This document shows, piece by piece, positions 6,277 through 9,941 of a stretch of 9,941 nucleotides of DNA. The translations under genes were made by a program, and so were the position numbers. The stretch covers positions 1 through 9,941 of the forward strand of contig CAMLNG010000103.1 in NCBI GenBank assembly GCA_946481195.1. The letters are read 5' to 3'. This stretch comes from an uncultured Chromatiaceae bacterium (GTDB taxonomy: Bacteria > Pseudomonadota > Gammaproteobacteria > Enterobacterales > Alteromonadaceae). A model generated the notes under the pieces. That model did not search any database. It was not told where the DNA came from and saw only the letters and a program-made list of their open reading frames with translations. Numbering within the stretch: the first letter of the stretch is position 1; each line of letters starts with the position of its first letter.

Positions 6277-6576
6277 ATGTATTACATGATTTATTCTGAA
6301 GATATTGCCAATAGCCTGACGTTACGACTGCAACACCGACCTGCGCATCTGGCGCGCTTACAACTACTCGCTGATGCCGGCCGGTTGTTGCTGGCAGGCC
6401 CGACGCCGGCCATAGACAGTAACGATCCGGGGGAAGCCGGCTTCAGCGGCTCGCTGGTCGTGGCAGAGTTTGCGTCATTAGCTGAAGCACAACAGTGGGC
6501 AGCGCAGGACCCATTTATCCTCAATGGCGTCTATGCCCGCAGCACCGTTAAACCATTTAAGAAAGTGTTGCCATAA
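6277..6576 (+). CDS. yciI: YciI family protein
   Basis: This is a 99-residue ferredoxin-like alpha+beta protein, nearly the E. coli YciI length (98) and similar over its full extent: [14 protein letters not shown], then [33 protein letters not shown], then VKPFKKVLP. The conserved His24 in HLARL and Asp48/Asp50 in AIDSNDPG form the presumed active site of the YciI-like family. The cellular role is unknown. The open frame goes back to 6166, but ATG 6277 gives the family start. Upstream are two TAAAAT hexamers (6152-6157 and 6210-6215) that could act as -10 elements, without convincing -35 partners. galE begins 9 bases after the stop and its ribosome site overlaps the yciI stop, which implies co-transcription. 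In enterics yciI sits with yciA and yciB, so this context is different. Confidence 0.93.
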   Translation: MYYMIYSEDIANSLTLRLQHRPAHLARLQLLADAGRLLLAGPTPAIDSNDPGEAGFSGSLVVAEFASLAEAQQWAAQDPFILNGVYARSTVKPFKKVLP

Positions 6577-6585
6577 GGATGTGAT

Positions 6586-7605
6586 ATGTCTTTGATTTTA
6601 TTAACTGGAGGCGCCGGTTATATCGGTAGCCACACCGCTATTGTGTTACAACAGGCTGGTTTTGATGTCATTGCGCTGGATAATTTGTGTAACTCTTCGG
6701 CAGAATCACTGCGCCGCGTTGCCCAGATCACCGGCAAAGCCGTGCCGCTGATTGAAGCTGATATCCGTGATGAAGCTGCGCTACGCCGGGTTTTCGCTGA
6801 CTATCCGATCACGGCAGTCGTCCATTTTGCCGGTTTAAAAGCTGTTGGTGAATCCACCCAATTACCGCTGAAATACTATGACTATAATGTGGCCGGCACT
6901 GTAACTTTGTGTCGCGTCATGGCCGACGCCGGCGTCAAGCAGCTGGTATTCAGTTCGTCGGCGACCGTGTACGGCGCTGCGGCCGAAGTGCCGATCACGG
7001 AAAACTCGGCACGCTCTGCGACCAATCCTTATGGTCAAAGTAAGCTGATGATTGAATACATTCTGCAGGACCTGGCGGCCGCTGATGCAGAGTGGCGCAT
7101 CACTTTGCTGCGTTATTTTAATCCGGTAGGCGCGCACCCGAGCGGCCTGATCGGTGAAGATCCAAATGGTATTCCGAACAATCTGATGCCGTTTATTTCG
7201 CAGGTCGCCGTTGGCAAACGTGCACAATTATCAGTATTTGGCAGTGATTATCCGACGGCCGATGGCACCGGGGTACGTGATTACATTCATGTGATGGATT
7301 TGGCCCGTGGCCATCTGCAAGCGCTGAAGTACCTGCAACAACATACTGGCATCGAAGCAGTGAATTTAGGTACTGGTCAGGGCTATAGTGTGTTACAGAT
7401 GGTTGAGGCTTTTGCCCGGGAAAATCAGGTGGCCGTACCTTACCAGTTGGTTGCACGCAGACCCGGCGATGTGGCCGTTTGCTACGCTGAGCCCGCCAAA
7501 GCCGCCCGTTTGCTGGATTGGCGCGCCGAACACTCGCTGGCTGACATGGTGCGGGATGCCTGGCGCTGGCAACAACAAAATCCGGATGGTTATCACCAGC
7601 ACTAA
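6586..7605 (+). CDS. galE: UDP-glucose 4-epimerase
   Basis: GalE interconverts UDP-glucose and UDP-galactose, feeding galactose use and the sugar supply for lipopolysaccharide and exopolysaccharide. The 339 residues match the E. coli length (338). The NAD-binding Rossmann motif is TGGAGYIGSH (7-16) with Asp32 in ALDNL. The SDR catalytic triad is Ser125 in FSSSATVYG, with Tyr149 and Lys153 in NPYGQSK. RYFNPVGAHPSG (176-187), NNLMPFISQVA and GTGVRDYIHVMDLA are the expected substrate and fold motifs. The start is ATG 6586 with AAGGA six bases upstream. No galT, galK or galM is nearby, so it is more likely an anabolic galE than part of a Leloir operon; that is an inference. A GGDEF gene begins 17 bases after the stop. 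Confidence 0.97.
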   Translation: MSLILLTGGAGYIGSHTAIVLQQAGFDVIALDNLCNSSAESLRRVAQITGKAVPLIEADIRDEAALRRVFADYPITAVVHFAGLKAVGESTQLPLKYYDYNVAGTVTLCRVMADAGVKQLVFSSSATVYGAAAEVPITENSARSATNPYGQSKLMIEYILQDLAAADAEWRITLLRYFNPVGAHPSGLIGEDPNGIPNNLMPFISQVAVGKRAQLSVFGSDYPTADGTGVRDYIHVMDLARGHLQALKYLQQHTGIEAVNLGTGQGYSVLQMVEAFARENQVAVPYQLVARRPGDVAVCYAEPAKAARLLDWRAEHSLADMVRDAWRWQQQNPDGYHQH

Positions 7606-7622
7606 GCTGGTACGGAGGTTTG

Positions 7623-9506
7623 ATGCGGCAAATTGCGCGGACTCTGCTTGGTGGTGTGTTGTGGCTTGGTAGCTGCGGTTCGGCTGTAGCTGCAGACGCA
7701 GCTGCATTTGACGAGCTGGTGCGCCAGCTGGAGCAAGGCGAGCAGGTGTTTTATGATGCCAAAGCTGCCAACGCTTTTCTCAGCCAGTTAAAGCAACAAT
7801 TGCCGCCGAATGACGAGCCGCGCCTGCGCCGTTATCAGCGAGAAGCCTGTGCTATTGAGTTTGCCGAAGATCCCAAAGCCGGTATTGCTTATGCAGAACG
7901 CTTTATCTCCGACCCTGCTTATGCGTCTGACCACCTGACACTCAGTTATTTTTATTTATGCCGTGCCTCCTTTCTCGCCATCACCGGCGATATTGCCCGG
8001 CAGGAAGTCGATTTATCCCAGGCGCTGGCGCTGGCAAACAGCAGTGAAGATGCGCTGGCACAGGCTAATGTCCTATCGGCTCAGGCAGACCTCCATTCAA
8101 CCCGCGGAGAGCATGCAGAATCGTTAATCCGCTTGTTTAAGGCGTATGAGTTATTTCAGAAATCGGCGAATCGTCAGGGTATTGGCTTATCGCTGGAAAA
8201 TATCGCTACGTCTTTTCGGCGCATGACGGAATATGAAAAAGCGCTCGAATACCTGGAGACCAGTGAGCGCGAGTACATTGCACCAAATGACAGCTACAGG
8301 CAGGCATTTGTCCTGACGCAAAAAGCCTTTATCTTCGCCGAAATGGGTAAAACGCCACAAGCCAGAGCAGTTCTGCAGCAAGTGCGGAAAATTTACCAGG
8401 ACATCAATGACGAACGCTACGCCATTGCTGCTGCCATCGAGCTGTTGTGGGTCAGTAATCTGGAACAGAAATTTACCCAATCGCTGGAAATGATTGCGGA
8501 AATAGAACAACAAATCCGCCGGATCCAAACTAAAGATCGGGATTTTCAGCCCTATAACAATACGTTATATCAGCTATATCAGGCCGAAGCTTTAGCTGAA
8601 ACAGCTCAACCTGAGCAGGCATCATTAAAATTTGCCGCCGCAGAGTCTATGCTTGCGCAGCAAAAGAATCCTCGCTATCTGCTGATGTTGCGTCAGTCCT
8701 GGTCGCGGGCGGAAGCCAAGGCCGGGCGTTTCGAACGCGCCTATCAGTTACTGACAGAGGCCGTTGCGTTGCAGGAGCAACTGAATTCTCAGGCCAAACA
8801 ACAACGGGAAGCCTTGTTAAAGTTCCAGTTCGACAGCGAGCTGCAGTCGCAGAAAAACTCGCAGCTACAGGCGGAAAACCGCCTAAGCGGCCAGCAGGTA
8901 GCGATGTTAGAAGCAGCGCAGCGCTGGCAATATATTGCTATTGGTCTGTTTGTTGTGCTGGCGCTAATCGCACTGTTTTATGCCATTTCGCAAATCCAGC
9001 GCAACAAACGGCTGCACAAACTGGCGATGACTGACGAGCTGACGCAGGTTGGCAATCGCCGGGCTATTCTGGCGCAGTGCAACCGGGTGATGGAGCAAGC
9101 CAGCCACAACCAGCAGGCCTGGAGCCTGATGATTGCGGATATTGATCATTTTAAGCAATGCAACGATTTATATGGCCACGATGCCGGCGACGAAGTGCTG
9201 CGTGGTGTGGCGCAGGCCATGCTGAGTGTGTTGAGAGCACAGGACCGGATTGGCCGCAGTGGCGGCGAGGAGTTTTTGCTGGTATTGCCTGATACCAAAG
9301 AGCTACAGGCCACGGTTATCGCGGAACAGTTGCGGCAGGCCGTAGAACTTCTGCGTTTTCATTCATACCCAGATCTTCGGATCAGTATCAGTATCGGCCT
9401 GACCCAGGCTGGCCGGCATGAGCAGGTGCGCGAAGTCATCACCAGAGCGGACAGTGCTTTGTATCAGGCGAAAAATCGCGGACGTAACCAGGTGGTCAGC
9501 TACTGA
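7623..9506 (+). CDS. Membrane diguanylate cyclase with periplasmic TPR-like sensor domain
   Basis: The protein makes c-di-GMP from two GTP. The 627 residues read in order: signal sequence (1-23, AVA before Ala24-Asp25); a long helical region (about 27-385) with TPR-like repeats (for example SLIRLFKAYELFQKSANRQGIG, EYEKALEYLETSEREY, MGKTPQARAVLQQVRKIY); a Gln-rich coiled coil (about 384-434); one membrane span (437-456); and a cytoplasmic GGDEF domain (466-627). DELTQVGNRR (471-480), metal-binding Asp506 in ADIDHF, Asn514, and the GGEEF signature (547-551) are intact, so it should be active. RAQD (538-541), five residues before GGEEF, is a complete inhibitory I-site. There is no EAL domain. 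LGSC (15-18) is also a lipobox-like sequence. ATG 7623 follows GGAGG; TTG 7620 is too close to it. The sensed signal is unknown. Confidence 0.92.
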   Translation: MRQIARTLLGGVLWLGSCGSAVAADAAAFDELVRQLEQGEQVFYDAKAANAFLSQLKQQLPPNDEPRLRRYQREACAIEFAEDPKAGIAYAERFISDPAYASDHLTLSYFYLCRASFLAITGDIARQEVDLSQALALANSSEDALAQANVLSAQADLHSTRGEHAESLIRLFKAYELFQKSANRQGIGLSLENIATSFRRMTEYEKALEYLETSEREYIAPNDSYRQAFVLTQKAFIFAEMGKTPQARAVLQQVRKIYQDINDERYAIAAAIELLWVSNLEQKFTQSLEMIAEIEQQIRRIQTKDRDFQPYNNTLYQLYQAEALAETAQPEQASLKFAAAESMLAQQKNPRYLLMLRQSWSRAEAKAGRFERAYQLLTEAVALQEQLNSQAKQQREALLKFQFDSELQSQKNSQLQAENRLSGQQVAMLEAAQRWQYIAIGLFVVLALIALFYAISQIQRNKRLHKLAMTDELTQVGNRRAILAQCNRVMEQASHNQQAWSLMIADIDHFKQCNDLYGHDAGDEVLRGVAQAMLSVLRAQDRIGRSGGEEFLLVLPDTKELQATVIAEQLRQAVELLRFHSYPDLRISISIGLTQAGRHEQVREVITRADSALYQAKNRGRNQVVSY

Positions 9507-9527
9507 TCCCATTGCAAGGATGTTGTT

Positions 9528-9941
9528 GTGTTGTTATCGAATCCCACGCCGTTGACCCCGGGCTTTATGGTGGTCCATGCCAATTTACCGGAGCAGCTGC
9601 GGGCCCTCTGTACTGCCTGGATGGCGGCGTACCCGCTGGATGTGTTTGAAGCTGAAACTATCCTGGTGCAAAGCAACGGTATTGCACAGTGGCTGAAACT
9701 GGCTCTGGCGGCCGACGCTAAAGCCGACGGCAGTGGTGGCCTCGGTATCGCGGCGGGATTATCGCTGACCATGCCACATCGCTTTGTCTGGCAATTGTAC
9801 CGCTGGTTATTGCCCGACCTGCAGATCCCACAACATTGTTCTTTTGACAAAGACCAGCTGCACTGGCGGTTAATGCGGTTGTTGCCTGAGCTTGTGAAGC
9901 AACCGCAGTTTGCCACGCTGGCGTCATATCTGGCTGACGAT
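9528..9941 (+). CDS. recC: RecBCD exonuclease V gamma chain, N-terminal part (runs off the window)
   Basis: RecC is the subunit of RecBCD that recognises Chi and splits the DNA strands during double-strand-break repair. The frame from GTG 9528 stays open to 9941 (138 residues). GFMVVHANLPEQLRAL (12-27) aligns with the E. coli start RVYHSNRLDVLEAL. ETILVQSNGIAQWLKLAL (43-60) matches EMILVQSTGMAQWLQMTL, GIAAGLSLTMPHRFVWQLYRWLLP (73-96) matches the next conserved block, and LHWRLMRLLPEL follows. AAGGA at 9516-9520 lies seven bases before the GTG. ATG 9520 in another frame stops after 11 codons, and in-frame ATG 9567 would also fit the E. coli start but lacks a comparable ribosome site. The gap from the cyclase stop is 21 bases, so recC is probably transcribed with it. 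recB and recD would be expected further right. Confidence 0.93.
   Translation, partial: MLLSNPTPLTPGFMVVHANLPEQLRALCTAWMAAYPLDVFEAETILVQSNGIAQWLKLALAADAKADGSGGLGIAAGLSLTMPHRFVWQLYRWLLPDLQIPQHCSFDKDQLHWRLMRLLPELVKQPQFATLASYLADD

Overview
The window looks like an ordinary chromosomal segment of a gammaproteobacterium, most likely a Rheinheimera/Alishewanella-type or other Alteromonadales-like marine or freshwater bacterium. That placement is an inference from gene content: a VC2046/SO_2500-like protein, a DUF3581 protein, YchJ, SulA with LexA boxes, YciI, and RecC with an N-terminus unlike the enteric one. No mobile element, CRISPR array, phage gene or defence island is visible. Gene density is high and no gene-free stretch reaches 300 bases.

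Layout. Positions 1-1267 (minus strand) hold xthA (exonuclease III) followed 4 bases later by a membrane protein that resembles the CbiM-like energy-coupling-factor permeases and runs off the left edge. Divergent from xthA is a YgjP-type zinc metallopeptidase gene (1414-2127, plus), closed by a good intrinsic terminator. Then comes deoC (2273-3007, plus), followed by a structured non-coding stretch, and then a tRNA-Tyr(GTA) on the minus strand (3231-3315) with its own promoter. A small VC2046/SO_2500-like gene (3426-3896, plus) converges on ychJ (3961-4524, minus). Next is a sulA-like SOS cell-division inhibitor (4731-5159, minus), divergent from a DUF3581 gene (5360-6070, plus). The 200 bases between these two carry two strong LexA operators. 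After a textbook terminator at 6103-6124, a plus-strand run yciI - galE - diguanylate cyclase - recC begins. Its gaps are 9, 17 and 21 bases, which suggests one transcript. recC leaves the window at the right edge.

How the parts relate. Three genes concern DNA integrity: xthA (base-excision repair), recC (double-strand-break processing, which creates the RecA filament signal) and the sulA-like gene (the division block that signal induces through LexA). DeoC degrades deoxyribose phosphate. GalE makes UDP-galactose for surface polysaccharide, and the adjacent membrane diguanylate cyclase could tune matrix production through c-di-GMP; that link is inferred from proximity only.

Two genes run off the edges (the CbiM-like protein and recC). 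Both were read by extending the frame to the window boundary without a stop. I did not find a convincing undescribed system. The most unusual part is the divergent SOS/DUF3581 control region.
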